Below, piece after piece: positions 9,239 through 19,412 of a stretch of DNA of 64,000 nt; positions within the stretch are counted from its first letter, which is position 1, and each line of letters opens with the position of its first letter. Origin of the DNA: Paenarthrobacter nicotinovorans. Lineage in GTDB: Bacteria > Actinomycetota > Actinomycetes > Actinomycetales > Micrococcaceae. The DNA is taken from assembly GCF_021919345.1 (NCBI RefSeq), contig NZ_CP089293.1:1860001-1924000 (forward strand), read 5' to 3'. A program made the translations under genes and the position numbers. Below the pieces are notes generated by a model. The model was given only the letters and a program-made list of their open reading frames with translations, had not been told where the DNA came from and did no database searches.

Positions 9239-9834
9239 GCGCCGCCGCATCCGCACTTCCCGCCAGGACTTCACCGCGCTGGGCCCGTAAATCCACACTG
9301 GTGCTCGCCGCGGTCGTGCTGGCCCTCGCTGTCTTCGGAACCACCACCCAGACCTGGATTGAAGTGCAGCTTGACCCCTCCGGTGTATCCAGCAGCAACC
9401 TCCAGGTTCCCGGAAACAAGGCTGCTACCGCAGTCACGGCTCTGGCCCTGGTGGCCCTGGCCGGTGGCCTGGCGGCATCCATTGCAGGCAAGGTGGCGCG
9501 CTGGATCATTGCGGTCATCATTGCTTTGTCCGCGGTAGGGATCATCCTGGCGGCCACTACCGTGCTGACCGATCCGCTCGGCGCAGCGCAGGGTGCCATT
9601 GCAGCCGCGACGGGCCTTGCGGGTGGACAGGCGAGTGTCGCTGCGACGGCCTTCCCCGTAGTAGCCATAGTGGCCGGGGCGCTGCTGGCAGTGGTTGCGG
9701 TGGGCTTGCCGGTGGCCGGGCGTTACTGGAAGACCCGCACCAAGTACGACACCAATGCCGTCAGGAATGACGGCGAACCGGTGGATGAGATCGACAGCTG
9801 GGACAGCCTGTCGCGCGGCGAGGACCCTACGTAG
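9235..9834 (+). CDS. Tryptophan-operon-associated membrane protein (Trp_oprn_chp family)
   Basis: Conserved membrane protein typically found in actinobacterial trp operons (TIGR02234/Trp_oprn_chp). The 199-residue protein has about four predicted membrane segments near residues 20-38, 60-80, 85-105 and 138-160, and a charged cytosolic C-terminal tail ending in a cluster of acidic residues. It starts with GTG inside a GTGA overlap with trpE, so it is made in step with anthranilate synthase. Its function is not known; a role in tryptophan transport or sensing is only suggested by context. Confidence 0.85.
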   Translation: MSAAASALPARTSPRWARKSTLVLAAVVLALAVFGTTTQTWIEVQLDPSGVSSSNLQVPGNKAATAVTALALVALAGGLAASIAGKVARWIIAVIIALSAVGIILAATTVLTDPLGAAQGAIAAATGLAGGQASVAATAFPVVAIVAGALLAVVAVGLPVAGRYWKTRTKYDTNAVRNDGEPVDEIDSWDSLSRGEDPT

Positions 9835-9967
9835 GCAGCCGGGAGCGGGTTTCGCGCAGCTTCATTGCGACTTTGCCGCCACCGTTGCCCCGGACGTCGG
9901 TCCATGTCCCCGGCTGACGTCAATAAATGGCAGAATGTAAGCAGTATTCATCCTGAGGAGATTTCAC

Positions 9968-10240
9968 ATGAGCAAAACCACAGTGTCCGCAAACCAAACT
10001 GAATCCACCATGGCCAGCCACGCTGACGCCATCGGTCACGGAAACAGCCCGGCTGCCTGGACCTGCGTGATTGTCATGCTGGTTGGTGCCTTGATTTCCT
10101 CCATCGCTTTCGTCATCGCCAGCACCCCGATCTTCGTCGGCGGCCTGGTTGTCATGGTTATCGGCCTGATTGTTGGCCTGGTTATGCGCAAGGCGGGCTA
10201 CGGAGTGGGCGGCAGCAAGCTGCAGAACAACGGCCACTAA
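9968..10240 (+). CDS. HGxxPAAW-motif small membrane protein
   Basis: Ninety-residue protein with the exact motif HGNSPAAW at residues 24-31, defining the HGxxPAAW family of small actinobacterial membrane proteins that sit between trpE and trpC. Two hydrophobic segments follow (about residues 32-52 and 56-76). The ATG has a clear GAGGAG ribosome site at about 9955. The 133-nt gap upstream may hold a minor promoter, but I cannot identify one with confidence. trpC starts 2 nt after the stop. The function is unknown. Confidence 0.85.
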   Translation: MSKTTVSANQTESTMASHADAIGHGNSPAAWTCVIVMLVGALISSIAFVIASTPIFVGGLVVMVIGLIVGLVMRKAGYGVGGSKLQNNGH

Positions 10241-10242
10241 TC

Positions 10243-11061
10243 GTGACCGTTCTTGATGACATCATCGTTGGCGTCAAGGAGGACATGGAGGCCCGCCGGG
10301 CTCAAGTGTCCCTCGAGGAGCTAAAGGACCGCGTCGCCGGTGCTGCACCTGCACGGGATGCCTGGGCGGCCCTGGGCGGACCCGCATCCGACCGCAACGA
10401 CCTCAAAGTCATCGCAGAGATCAAGCGCCGCAGTCCGTCGAAGGGCGACCTCGCTTCCATCGCAGACCCCGCATCGCTCGCAGTGCAGTACGCGGACGGC
10501 GGCGCCTCCGTCATCAGCGTCCTGACCGAACAGCGCCGCTTCGGCGGCTGGCTGGCCGACCTCGATGCCGTGCGTGCCGCCGTCGAAACGCCGTTGCTCC
10601 GCAAGGACTTCACAGTTGACGAGTACCAGATCTGGGAAGCCCGTGCCCACGGTGCCGACCTCATCCTGCTCATCGTCGCAGCGCTGACCGACGCCGAACT
10701 CGTCCGGTTCAGTGCCTTGAGCCATGAACTGGGCATGAGCGTGCTCGTGGAGACCCATACCGAAGAAGAGATCGAGCGGGCGGTTGCGGCCGGCGCCAGG
10801 ATCATCGGCATCAACGTGCGCAATTTGAAGACGCTCGACGTCGACCGCTCGGTTTTCGGTTCGCTGGCCGGTTTGATTCCGGCCGGGGCAGTCGTGGTCG
10901 CGGAGTCTGGCGTCAGGGGTGCCGACGACGTCGCGCATTACGCAGCCAATGGCGCCAATGCCATCCTGGTGGGCGAAGCGCTGGTCAGCGATTCAACCCC
11001 GCGTGAACGAATTACCGAATTCAAGGCAGCAGGAGCTGCCGCCATCGCCGTCAGGAACTGA
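10243..11061 (+). CDS. trpC: Indole-3-glycerol phosphate synthase
   Basis: Converts CdRP to indole-3-glycerol phosphate in tryptophan synthesis. The 272-residue TIM barrel starts at a GTG 2 nt after the previous stop. Visible family motifs are VIAEIKRRSPSKG (catalytic Lys), LLRKDFTVDEYQ, LVETHTEEE and GINVRNLKT, with the phosphate-binding VAESGVRG and LVGEAL near the end. It is a stand-alone TrpC rather than the TrpC-TrpF fusion of E. coli; trpF is not in the window. Confidence 0.96.
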   Translation: MTVLDDIIVGVKEDMEARRAQVSLEELKDRVAGAAPARDAWAALGGPASDRNDLKVIAEIKRRSPSKGDLASIADPASLAVQYADGGASVISVLTEQRRFGGWLADLDAVRAAVETPLLRKDFTVDEYQIWEARAHGADLILLIVAALTDAELVRFSALSHELGMSVLVETHTEEEIERAVAAGARIIGINVRNLKTLDVDRSVFGSLAGLIPAGAVVVAESGVRGADDVAHYAANGANAILVGEALVSDSTPRERITEFKAAGAAAIAVRN

Positions 11062-11089
11062 GGCAGTTACTGAATTACGGCGAGCAGTC

Positions 11090-11170
11090 ATGAGGCAGCC
11101 CGGGCACCAGCCCGTGGCTGCCTTGTGGCACGTGGAACTACCCAAAGAACTAACTGGAACAGGACGGTGA
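11090..11170 (+). CDS. Possible 26-residue peptide between trpC and trpB
   Basis: ATG at 11090 to TGA at 11170 encodes 26 residues, ending 5 nt before the trpB start, with a GGCGAG-like ribosome site. It contains a single tryptophan in the segment [10 protein letters not shown], so it is not a classical multi-Trp attenuator peptide. Streptomyces has small genes (trpX/trpM) at the same position between trpC and trpB, which makes a coupling or regulatory role conceivable. Its 5' end coincides with a hairpin. Chance cannot be excluded without comparing related genomes. Confidence 0.4.
   Translation: MRQPGHQPVAALWHVELPKELTGTGR
11093..11123 (+). promoter_or_regulatory. Hairpin between trpC and trpB
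   Basis: Inverted repeat AGGCAGCC-CGGGC (11093-11105) pairs with GCCCG-T-GGCTGCCT (11110-11123) around a 4-nt loop with one bulged T: a 13-bp GC-rich stem 32 nt after the trpC stop. No T run follows, so it may be an mRNA-processing or attenuation element rather than a full terminator. Confidence 0.5.
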
Positions 11171-11175
11171 GACTG

Positions 11176-12552
11176 ATGGTCGACGCGCCAACAGCCGGCT
11201 CAGAAGAGAATGCGGCAGACGCATTCCTGCAAGGTGGCCCTTCGCTGCGCAACGCATCGGGACCCTACTTCGGCAGCTACGGCGGACGCTGGATGCCGGA
11301 GTCTCTCATTGCCGCCTTGGATGAAGTCCAGGACACCTTCGAAAAAGCCAAGGCCGACCCCGATTTCATCGCCGAGCTGAAGGACCTCAACAAGAACTAC
11401 TCGGGCAGGCCTTCGCTGTTGACTGAGGCCAAGCGCTTCTCGGCGCATGCCGGTGGCGCCCGCATCTTCCTCAAGCGTGAGGACCTCAACCACACCGGTT
11501 CCCACAAGATCAACAACGTCCTGGGCCAGGCGCTCCTGGCGAAGCGGATGGGCAAGACCCGCGTCATTGCCGAAACCGGAGCCGGACAGCACGGCGTCGC
11601 AAGTGCCACGGCTGCAGCGCTGCTGGGACTTGAGTGCGTGGTCTACATGGGTGCCGAAGACTGCCGCCGCCAGGCACTCAACGTCGCCCGCATGCAGCTT
11701 CTTGGTGCCACAGTCGTGCCCGTGACCAACGGTTCGCAGACACTCAAGGACGCCATCAACGACGCCCTCCGCGATTGGGTCTCCAACGTCGAGGACACGC
11801 ACTACCTCCTGGGTACTGCCGCCGGAGCGCACCCGTTCCCGGCCATGGTCCGCTACTTCCACGAGGTCATCGGCGAAGAGGCGCGCAGCCAGATCCTGGA
11901 GCAGACGGGCAAGCTTCCTGATGCCATCTGTGCGTGCATCGGTGGCGGTTCCAACGCCATCGGCTTGTTCCACGCATTCCTCGATGATGCTTCCGTGAAG
12001 ATCTACGGCTTTGAAGCCGGTGGCGAGGGTGTGGAAACCGGCCGTCACGCTGCGGCCATCTCCCTTGGCCGGCCGGGTGTGCTGCACGGCGCCCGTTCCT
12101 ACCTCATGCAGGACGAAGACGGCCAGACCATCGAGTCGCACTCCATCTCTGCAGGTCTTGACTACCCCAGCGTTGGCCCCGAGCACTCATACCTCGCCGA
12201 CATCGGCCGGGTCACCTACGAGGCAGTCACGGACACCGAAGCCATGGACGCCTTCAGCCTGCTCTGCCGGACAGAGGGCATCATCCCCGCCATCGAGTCC
12301 TCGCATGCCCTGGCCGGTGCCATCAAGATCGGCCACCGCCTCACGGAAGGCAAGGAAGACCCCTCGGAAGTCACTATCATCGTGAACTTGTCCGGGCGAG
12401 GCGACAAGGACGTGGAAACCGCCGCCGCATGGTTCAACATGTTGGATGACGAGGGGCACGTCAAGGGGACCACCCTGTCCACCCGTAAGCCCAAGGGCCC
12501 TTCAGAGCGAGCCTCTGAAGCATCCGCGGATGACAACGAGGACCAGAACTGA
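11176..12552 (+). CDS. trpB: Tryptophan synthase beta chain
   Basis: PLP enzyme condensing indole with serine to give tryptophan. I chose the ATG at 11176, with AGGACGGTGAG just upstream, giving 458 residues; an in-frame upstream start at 11125 would overlap the small ORF. The PLP lysine is Lys111 in [10 protein letters not shown], the indole/serine-site segment [10 protein letters not shown] follows, and the phosphate loop GGGSNAIG is near residue 255. The C-terminal GRGDKD motif is typical of TrpB. About 25 extra residues of Lys/Ser/Glu-rich tail are present. The stop overlaps trpA (TGATG). Confidence 0.96.
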   Translation: MVDAPTAGSEENAADAFLQGGPSLRNASGPYFGSYGGRWMPESLIAALDEVQDTFEKAKADPDFIAELKDLNKNYSGRPSLLTEAKRFSAHAGGARIFLKREDLNHTGSHKINNVLGQALLAKRMGKTRVIAETGAGQHGVASATAAALLGLECVVYMGAEDCRRQALNVARMQLLGATVVPVTNGSQTLKDAINDALRDWVSNVEDTHYLLGTAAGAHPFPAMVRYFHEVIGEEARSQILEQTGKLPDAICACIGGGSNAIGLFHAFLDDASVKIYGFEAGGEGVETGRHAAAISLGRPGVLHGARSYLMQDEDGQTIESHSISAGLDYPSVGPEHSYLADIGRVTYEAVTDTEAMDAFSLLCRTEGIIPAIESSHALAGAIKIGHRLTEGKEDPSEVTIIVNLSGRGDKDVETAAAWFNMLDDEGHVKGTTLSTRKPKGPSERASEASADDNEDQN

Positions 12553-13364
12553 TGAACGAATCAACAGCCAGCAAGTCAGCTGCGGCCATTGACAAGGCCA
12601 GGGCCGAGGGCCGCGCCGCTTTGGTGGGTTACCTGCCCGCCGGCTACCCCACGGTCAAGGAAAGTATCGAGGCTGGCATCGCGCTTGCCCGGAACGGCGC
12701 CGATCTCATTGAGATCGGAATTCCGTACTCCGATCCCGTGATGGACGGTCCTGTCATCCAGGCGGCCACTACCGAAGCGATTTCGAACGGTTTCCGCGTA
12801 GCCGACGTCTTCGAAGTCGTTGCAGGGATTACCGCAGTTACGGATGCTGCCGTCCTGGTGATGACGTACTGGAACCCGGTCATGCGCATGGGCGTGGACG
12901 AGTTCTCGCGCCGTCTGGCAGAAGCCGGGGGAGCAGGTCTTATTACTCCCGACCTCGTCCCCGATGAGGCTGCAGAATGGTTCGAGGCCTCGGACAGGTA
13001 CGGCTTGGACAGGGTGTTCCTCGTGGCCCCGTCGTCCACTCCTGAACGTCTGGACATGACGGTCAAGGCCAGCCGCGGTTTTGTCTACGCTGTTTCGATC
13101 ATGGGTGTCACCGGAGCCCGCACCTCCGTCAGCAGCGCTGCCGAAGAGGTGGTGGCCCGTGCCCACGCAGCCGGTGCGGATCGGGTATGCGTAGGCCTGG
13201 GTGTCTCCAGTCCCGACCATGTACGGGAAATTGCTGCCTATGCCGACGGTGTCATTGTAGGCACCGCCCTGGTGGCAGCCCTCCGCGATGGCGGGGTGGA
13301 CGCCGTCGGGCAACTCACCAAGAACCTCAGCGCCGGCTTGGGCCGCGCAGCTGCAGAAGCCTAG
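12552..13364 (+). CDS. trpA: Tryptophan synthase alpha chain
   Basis: Cleaves indole-3-glycerol phosphate to indole and glyceraldehyde 3-phosphate and channels indole to TrpB. The 270-residue TIM barrel has the catalytic segment LIEIGIPYSDPVMDGPVIQ carrying the essential Glu and Asp, and phosphate loops near GVTGAR and VGLGVSSPDH. The start overlaps the trpB stop by 1 nt, consistent with equimolar synthesis. It is followed after 20 nt by lgt. Confidence 0.96.
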   Translation: MNESTASKSAAAIDKARAEGRAALVGYLPAGYPTVKESIEAGIALARNGADLIEIGIPYSDPVMDGPVIQAATTEAISNGFRVADVFEVVAGITAVTDAAVLVMTYWNPVMRMGVDEFSRRLAEAGGAGLITPDLVPDEAAEWFEASDRYGLDRVFLVAPSSTPERLDMTVKASRGFVYAVSIMGVTGARTSVSSAAEEVVARAHAAGADRVCVGLGVSSPDHVREIAAYADGVIVGTALVAALRDGGVDAVGQLTKNLSAGLGRAAAEA

Positions 13365-13384
13365 AAAAGGAAACAGCGAAGCGC

Positions 13385-14539
13385 ATGCAGACGGTCCTCC
13401 ACGCAGCGGCAATGGTCCCCTTGAGTATCCCGAGCCCATCCTGGTCCGGTTTCGACATTCCGCTGCCGTGGGGGACGTTGCGTATCCACGCCTACGCCTT
13501 GTGCATCCTGGCGGGCATCATTGTTGGCCTTTGGCTGACGTCTGCCCGGTGGAAGCAGCGCGGCGCGCCCGAAGGCAGCCTGTGGGACATCGCCATTTGG
13601 GCGATTCCATTCGGAATTATCGGCGGTCGCCTGTACCACGTCTTCTCTTCGCCCGATGCCTACTTTGGCCCGGGCTTCGACGGCACAGGCGACCTCTCGC
13701 TGATTCCCCAGATCCAGCGCGGCGGGCTGGGCATCTGGGGCGCGGTGGTCCTCGGCGTCGTGGGCGCATGGATCGGATGCCGCCGTGCCGGTGTCCGGCT
13801 GACGGCCTTCCTGGACGCCGCTGCACCTGGCCTGCTTCTTGCACAGGCCATCGGACGACTGGGGAACTGGTTCAACCAGGAACTTTTCGGCGCGCCCACC
13901 ACGTTGCCATGGGGCCTGGAGATCGATCCTTCCAACGCGAACTTCCCGCCCGACATGGCCGCCGGAACCCTCTTCCACCCGACGTTCCTCTACGAGATGC
14001 TGTGGAACCTCGCCGGCGTAGCGCTCCTCCTGGTGCTGGACAAGAAATTCGCCTTCCGGTGGGGCCGGCTGTTCTGGCTCTACGCCATGTACTACACGCT
14101 GGGCCGCGTATGGATCGAAGCCCTCCGCATCGACGACGCCGAGCAGATCACCCTCTTCGGAATCACGACCCGGCTTAACGTGTGGACCAGCATCTTTGTC
14201 TTCATCGCGGCCTTGGTTATCTTCCTGCTGCTCGCCCGGCGCGGCCGACCAGTGCCGGACACTCCTTATCTGCCAGGGCGCGAGCCGGAAAAAGAGGCCA
14301 TCAAGGACCCCGCTACGGTGACGAGCGTCACCAGTCATGATGTGGACGCACCTGTCTCGGATAGTGGTTCGCGTGATAATCTCCCAGATAACCAAAGTGA
14401 TCCGGGCAACGTCGACGGGCCGCGGGATGCATCAGTGAAGACCGTCCAGGACACCACGTCCACAACGGAGCCGTCATCTGATGCCACCGCCGCCAGGAAA
14501 ACATCCGGATCCTCGCCTGGGGCTGACGACACCAAGTAG
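13385..14539 (+). CDS. lgt: Prolipoprotein diacylglyceryl transferase
   Basis: Membrane enzyme transferring diacylglyceryl from phosphatidylglycerol to the lipobox cysteine of prelipoproteins. I chose the ATG at 13385 after AAAGGAAA, giving 384 residues; MVPLSIPSP at 13412 is an alternative. The Lgt signature GRLGNWFNQELFG and the HPTFLYEMLWN motif are present, with about seven membrane segments in the first 280 residues. The last 90 residues are a hydrophilic Ser/Thr/Asp-rich tail, common in actinobacterial Lgt. It lies 20 nt after trpA and probably shares the trp transcript. Several lipoproteins in this window would be its substrates. Confidence 0.94.
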   Translation: MQTVLHAAAMVPLSIPSPSWSGFDIPLPWGTLRIHAYALCILAGIIVGLWLTSARWKQRGAPEGSLWDIAIWAIPFGIIGGRLYHVFSSPDAYFGPGFDGTGDLSLIPQIQRGGLGIWGAVVLGVVGAWIGCRRAGVRLTAFLDAAAPGLLLAQAIGRLGNWFNQELFGAPTTLPWGLEIDPSNANFPPDMAAGTLFHPTFLYEMLWNLAGVALLLVLDKKFAFRWGRLFWLYAMYYTLGRVWIEALRIDDAEQITLFGITTRLNVWTSIFVFIAALVIFLLLARRGRPVPDTPYLPGREPEKEAIKDPATVTSVTSHDVDAPVSDSGSRDNLPDNQSDPGNVDGPRDASVKTVQDTTSTTEPSSDATAARKTSGSSPGADDTK

Positions 14540-14670
14540 TCGCCGAAGGTAAAGGGGCAACAGAGTCACCGCTCGTAGGGCCCAGTCCACAGCGTCGTGG
14601 CACCCCGGAAACCGGATCGCAGCATACCGATGTTCACTGGTCAAGCCGGGGCCAGAGGTCTGCGTAACTG

Positions 14671-14700
14671 TTCGTTGCGCTGGATCGACTGGCCTACAAT
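14671..14700 (+). promoter_or_regulatory. Candidate promoter for gltBD
   Basis: In the 259-nt gap after lgt, a -35-like TTCGTT (14671-14676) and a -10-like TACAAT (14695-14700) lie 18 nt apart, about 100 nt before the gltB start. No terminator is evident in the gap, so read-through from the trp operon is also possible. Confidence 0.35.
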
Positions 14701-14798
14701 TCCAATAACTAGCGCTTTGTTGTGCCCGTCACAGGGCAGGCAAGGTGGGGCCAACGTTGTCCCTTCCATACGCACGATCTCGAGGAAGGACGTCTCCC

Positions 14799-17700
14799 AT
14801 GACCCATCTTCATAACCCCGGTTGGTCCGAAAATATCGAACCGCAGGGTGCCATGTCTCCGTTCAAGCGTTTTGCTGCGCTCCCGGAGGCCCAGGGTCTT
14901 TACAACCCTGATAAGGAGAAGGACGCCTGCGGCCTGGCTATCATTGCCACGCTCCGCGGGGAACCGGGATACGACATCGTGGAAGCGGCACTGACCGCCC
15001 TCCGCAATCTCGAACACCGCGGCGCCGTGGGCGCCGACGAAGGAACCGGCGACGGAGCGGGCCTGCTGATGCAGGTCCCCGACGAGTTCTTCCGCGCCGT
15101 CACCGAATTTGAACTGCCGGCACCCGGACAGTACGTGGTGGGTACCGCGTTCCTTCCGGCTGAAGCCCGCGAAGCTGCGACAGCGAAAGCCGGCATCGAG
15201 GCACTTGCCGCCGACGAAGGCCTTACAGTCCTCGGCTGGCGTGAGGTTCCTGTGGTCGCGGACCTCGTGGGAGCCATGGCACGGGCATGCATGCCCTACT
15301 TCTCCCAGCCGTTCTTCGCCTCTGCCAACGGTGAGCAGCTTGAGCACAACGAGCTGGACTCCCGCGCCTGGCGGATCCGCAAGCGCGCCCAGAACAAGTT
15401 TGGCGTGTACTTCCCCTCGCTGTCCTCGCGCACCATCGTGTACAAGGGCATGCTGACCACGGCCCAGCTGGAGCCGTTCTACCCCGATCTTTCGGACAAG
15501 CGCTTCAAGACCAAGCTGGCCATTGTCCACTCGCGCTTCTCCACCAACACGTTCCCGTCCTGGCCGCTGGCACAGCCGTTCCGCACTATCGCGCACAACG
15601 GTGAGATCAACACGGTCAAGGGCAACCGGAACTGGATGCGTGCCCGCCAGTCGCAGCTGGCCAGCCCCTTGCTGGGTTCGGTCCCGGAAGAGCTGTACCC
15701 GATCTGCACCCCGGGTGCCTCTGACTCCGCCTCCTTCGACGAGGTAGCCGAGCTGCTGTGGCTCTCAGGGCGCCCCATCACACACTCCATCATGATGATG
15801 ATCCCGGAGGCGTGGGAAAACCACGCCACCATGGATCCGGCACGCCGTGCCTTCTACGAGTACCACTCCCTCCTCATGGAGCCGTGGGATGGTCCCGCTG
15901 CCGTGTCCTTCACCGACGGAAGCCTCGTTGGCGCCACGCTGGACCGCAACGGCCTGCGCCCGGGACGCTACTGGATCACCGAAGACGGCCTGATCATCTT
16001 CGCCTCCGAAGTTGGCGTTATCGAGGTCGAGCCCTCCAACGTGGTCAAGAAGGGTCGCGTTGCTCCCGGCAAGATGTTCCTGGTGGACACCGAAGCCGGC
16101 CGCATCATTGACGACGCCGAGGTCAAGGCCGAGGTAGCTGCTGCCAACCCCTGGGCCGAGTGGCTCAAGGACAACCTGATCGACATCAACGAGCTTCCCG
16201 AGCGTGAGCACGTGCTCCACACGGCAGCATCGGTGAACATCCGCCAGCGTACCTTCGGCTACACCACTGAAGAGTTGAAGATCCTGCTTGGACCGATGGC
16301 CCGCACCGGTGCCGAGCCCCTGGGCGCCATGGGTTCGGACACTCCGGTAGCTGTGCTGTCAAAGCGTCCGCGTCTGCTGTTCGACTACTTTGTGCAGTCC
16401 TTCGCCCAGGTCACCAACCCGCCGCTGGATGCCATCCGCGAAGAATTGGTGACTTCCCTGAAGTGCGCCATCGGTCCCAACGGCAACCTCCTGGACGGCA
16501 AGCAAGTCCGCCAACCGCAGATCTCGCTGCCGTTCCCCGTGATCAATAACGACCAGCTCGCCAAGATCGCGAACATTGAAAGCCCCGACGGCGACCGCAT
16601 CGCCATGAAGGTCCGCGGACTTTACCGCCCCGAGGGTGGGGAAGCGGCTCTCCGTGCCCGCCTGACGGAGATCTGCGAGCAGGTATCCGGTGCCATCAAC
16701 CGTGGCGTCCAGTACGTGGTGCTGTCCGACCGCGACTCGAACGCCCAGTGGGCACCGATCCCCTCGCTCCTGCTGGTCAGCGCGGTCCACCACCACCTGC
16801 TTCGCAGCGCCAACCGCACCAAGACCGCCCTGGTGGTCGAAGCCGGTGACGTCCGCGAGACGCACCACGTTGCCGTGCTCATCGGTTACGGTGCCTCCGC
16901 TGTCAACCCGTACTTGGCCATGGAATCGGTGGAACAGCTGATCTCCAACGGTGACGTGACGGGCGTGACCCCGGAAGACGGCGTCTACAACCTCATCAAG
17001 GGCCTGGGCAAGGGTGTCCTGAAGATCATGTCCAAGATGGGCATCTCCACTGTGGCTTCCTACACGGGTGCCCAGACCTTCGAAGCGCTGGGCTTGTCCC
17101 AGGAACTCGTGGACGAATTCTTCTCCGGCACACACTCCCAGCTCGGTGGCGTTGGCCTGGATGTCATCGCCGCGGAGGTTTCGGCACGCCACCAGATGGC
17201 GTACCCCGAAGGTGGCATCGAGCACCCGCACCAGCCGCTGCTCGGCGGCGGCGAGTACCAGTGGCGCCGCGACGGCGAACCGCACCTCTTCAACCCGGAG
17301 ACAGTGTTCCGCCTGCAGCACGCTACCCGCGAACGCCGCTACGACATCTTCAAGTCCTACACCAAGGGCGTTGACGACCAGTCCGAGAACCTGATGACCC
17401 TGCGTGGGCTCCTCAAGTTCAAGGACGGCGTCCGTCCGCCTGTGCCGCTGGAAGAAGTGGAGTCCGTTTCCAGCATCGTGAAGCGTTTCTCCACTGGTGC
17501 GATGAGCTACGGCTCCATCTCCAAGGAAGCGCACGAGACACTGGCCATCGCCATGAACCGTCTGGGCGCCAAGTCCAACACGGGCGAAGGCGGCGAGGAC
17601 GTGGACCGCCTGCTGGATCCGGAACGACGTTCTGCCATCAAGCAGATCGCTTCAGGCCGATTCGGTGTCACCAGCCTCTACCTCACCAACGCCGACGACA

Positions 17701-19412
17701 TCCAGATTAAGATGGCACAGGGCGCCAAGCCCGGCGAAGGTGGACAGTTGATGGCGCAGAAGGTCTACCCCTGGGTAGCCCGGACCCGTCACTCCACTCC
17801 CGGCGTCGGGCTGATTTCCCCGCCCCCGCACCACGACATCTACTCGATCGAAGACCTCGCGCAGCTCATCTACGATGCCAAGCGCGCCAACCCTTCGGCC
17901 CGGGTGCACGTGAAGCTGGTTTCGGAAGTCGGGATCGGTACTGTGGCCTCCGGCGTCACGAAGGCCAAGGCCGACGTCGTGCTTGTTTCAGGTCACGACG
18001 GCGGTACCGGCGCCTCGCCGCTGAACTCGCTCAAGCACGCGGGCGTGCCGTGGGAACTCGGCCTGGCCGAGACACAGCAGACCCTCATGCTCAACGGCCT
18101 CCGCGACCGCGTGGTTGTACAGGTGGACGGTCAGCTCAAGACCGGCCGCGACGTCGTCATTGCTGCCCTGCTAGGTGGCGAGGAGTATGGTTTCGCGACT
18201 GCTCCGCTGGTGGTGTCCGGCTGCATCATGATGCGTGTCTGCCACCTGGACACCTGCCCGGTGGGTGTTGCCACGCAGAACCCTGAACTTCGGTCCCGGT
18301 TCAATGGCAAGCCCGAGTTCGTGGTCAACTTCTTTGAGTTCCTCGCTGAAGAAGTCCGTGAAATCCTTGCCGGGCTTGGCTTCCGCAGCCTCGAAGAGGC
18401 CATTGGCCACGCCGAGATGCTGGACACCCGCGAGGCAATCGACCACTGGAAGGCCGAAGGCCTGGACCTGGACCCGATCCTGCACGGTCTCGAGTTCGAC
18501 GACGACGTGCCGCTGCGCAACATGACCGGCCAGAACCACGAGCTGGACAAGCACTTCGACCAGCGTCTGATCACCATGGCCCAGGAAGCTCTCAGCGACC
18601 GCATGCCTGTCAAGATCACCTTGGACGTCATCAACACGGACCGTTCCGTGGGCACGATGCTCGGCCACGTGGTGACCAAGACGTTCGGTACCGATGTACT
18701 GGCGACGGACACCATCGACATCACGCTCAATGGCACCGCGGGCCAGTCTCTGGGCGCTTTCCTGCCTGCCGGCATCACGCTGCGCATGTTCGGAGACTCC
18801 AACGACTACGTGGGCAAGGGACTTTCCGGTGGGCGCATCATCGTCCGCCCGGACCGTACCAACGTCTTCCAGGCGGAACGAAACGTCATCGCCGGCAACG
18901 TCATCGGCTACGGTGCGACCAGCGGCGAGATGTTCCTGCGCGGCCAGGTCGGCGAACGGTTCCTGGTCCGCAACTCCGGTGCCACCGCCGTCGTCGAAGG
19001 CATTGGCGACCACGGTTGTGAATACATGACCGGTGGCCAGACGCTGATCATCGGCCGTACCGGCCGCAACTTCGGCGCCGGCATGTCCGGTGGTACCGCC
19101 TACGTGCTGGACCTGCAGCCTGAGCGCGTCAACAAGCTCGCCCTGGACACGGGTGAACTCCAGCTCCTGGAGCTCGACGCTGAGGATCGTGACATTGTCC
19201 ACGGCCTGCTCACCAAGCACGTTGAGGAAACCGAATCCGTCCTGGCCGGCCGTCTGCTCGAAAACTTCGACGACACTGCCGCCCGCATCACCAAAGTACT
19301 GCCGCGCGATTACGCCGCAGTCCTGCAAACCCGTCTCGACGCCATCGAAGAGGGCCTGGACCCTGATGGCGAAGAAGTATGGTCTCGAATCCTGGAGGTA
19401 ACCGGTGGCTGA
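14799..19412 (+). CDS. gltB: Glutamate synthase (NADPH) large subunit
   Basis: Large subunit of GOGAT: glutamine plus 2-oxoglutarate to two glutamates, in ammonium assimilation. The ATG at 14799 follows CGAGGAAGGACG and gives 1537 residues, normal for bacterial alpha subunits. The N-terminal class II glutamine amidotransferase has its nucleophile at Cys44 (KDACGLAII), exposed by cleavage of a 43-residue propeptide. The FMN/synthase domain contains [13 protein letters not shown], and the [3Fe-4S] ligands lie in [12 protein letters not shown]. The C-terminal GXGXG beta-helix follows. It overlaps gltD by 8 nt. Confidence 0.97.
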   Translation: MTHLHNPGWSENIEPQGAMSPFKRFAALPEAQGLYNPDKEKDACGLAIIATLRGEPGYDIVEAALTALRNLEHRGAVGADEGTGDGAGLLMQVPDEFFRAVTEFELPAPGQYVVGTAFLPAEAREAATAKAGIEALAADEGLTVLGWREVPVVADLVGAMARACMPYFSQPFFASANGEQLEHNELDSRAWRIRKRAQNKFGVYFPSLSSRTIVYKGMLTTAQLEPFYPDLSDKRFKTKLAIVHSRFSTNTFPSWPLAQPFRTIAHNGEINTVKGNRNWMRARQSQLASPLLGSVPEELYPICTPGASDSASFDEVAELLWLSGRPITHSIMMMIPEAWENHATMDPARRAFYEYHSLLMEPWDGPAAVSFTDGSLVGATLDRNGLRPGRYWITEDGLIIFASEVGVIEVEPSNVVKKGRVAPGKMFLVDTEAGRIIDDAEVKAEVAAANPWAEWLKDNLIDINELPEREHVLHTAASVNIRQRTFGYTTEELKILLGPMARTGAEPLGAMGSDTPVAVLSKRPRLLFDYFVQSFAQVTNPPLDAIREELVTSLKCAIGPNGNLLDGKQVRQPQISLPFPVINNDQLAKIANIESPDGDRIAMKVRGLYRPEGGEAALRARLTEICEQVSGAINRGVQYVVLSDRDSNAQWAPIPSLLLVSAVHHHLLRSANRTKTALVVEAGDVRETHHVAVLIGYGASAVNPYLAMESVEQLISNGDVTGVTPEDGVYNLIKGLGKGVLKIMSKMGISTVASYTGAQTFEALGLSQELVDEFFSGTHSQLGGVGLDVIAAEVSARHQMAYPEGGIEHPHQPLLGGGEYQWRRDGEPHLFNPETVFRLQHATRERRYDIFKSYTKGVDDQSENLMTLRGLLKFKDGVRPPVPLEEVESVSSIVKRFSTGAMSYGSISKEAHETLAIAMNRLGAKSNTGEGGEDVDRLLDPERRSAIKQIASGRFGVTSLYLTNADDIQIKMAQGAKPGEGGQLMAQKVYPWVARTRHSTPGVGLISPPPHHDIYSIEDLAQLIYDAKRANPSARVHVKLVSEVGIGTVASGVTKAKADVVLVSGHDGGTGASPLNSLKHAGVPWELGLAETQQTLMLNGLRDRVVVQVDGQLKTGRDVVIAALLGGEEYGFATAPLVVSGCIMMRVCHLDTCPVGVATQNPELRSRFNGKPEFVVNFFEFLAEEVREILAGLGFRSLEEAIGHAEMLDTREAIDHWKAEGLDLDPILHGLEFDDDVPLRNMTGQNHELDKHFDQRLITMAQEALSDRMPVKITLDVINTDRSVGTMLGHVVTKTFGTDVLATDTIDITLNGTAGQSLGAFLPAGITLRMFGDSNDYVGKGLSGGRIIVRPDRTNVFQAERNVIAGNVIGYGATSGEMFLRGQVGERFLVRNSGATAVVEGIGDHGCEYMTGGQTLIIGRTGRNFGAGMSGGTAYVLDLQPERVNKLALDTGELQLLELDAEDRDIVHGLLTKHVEETESVLAGRLLENFDDTAARITKVLPRDYAAVLQTRLDAIEEGLDPDGEEVWSRILEVTGG

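Noticed and set aside
13187..13384. N-terminal extension of Lgt
   Set aside because: It only reads through trpA in another frame; the first start with a ribosome site and a family-like N terminus is 13385.
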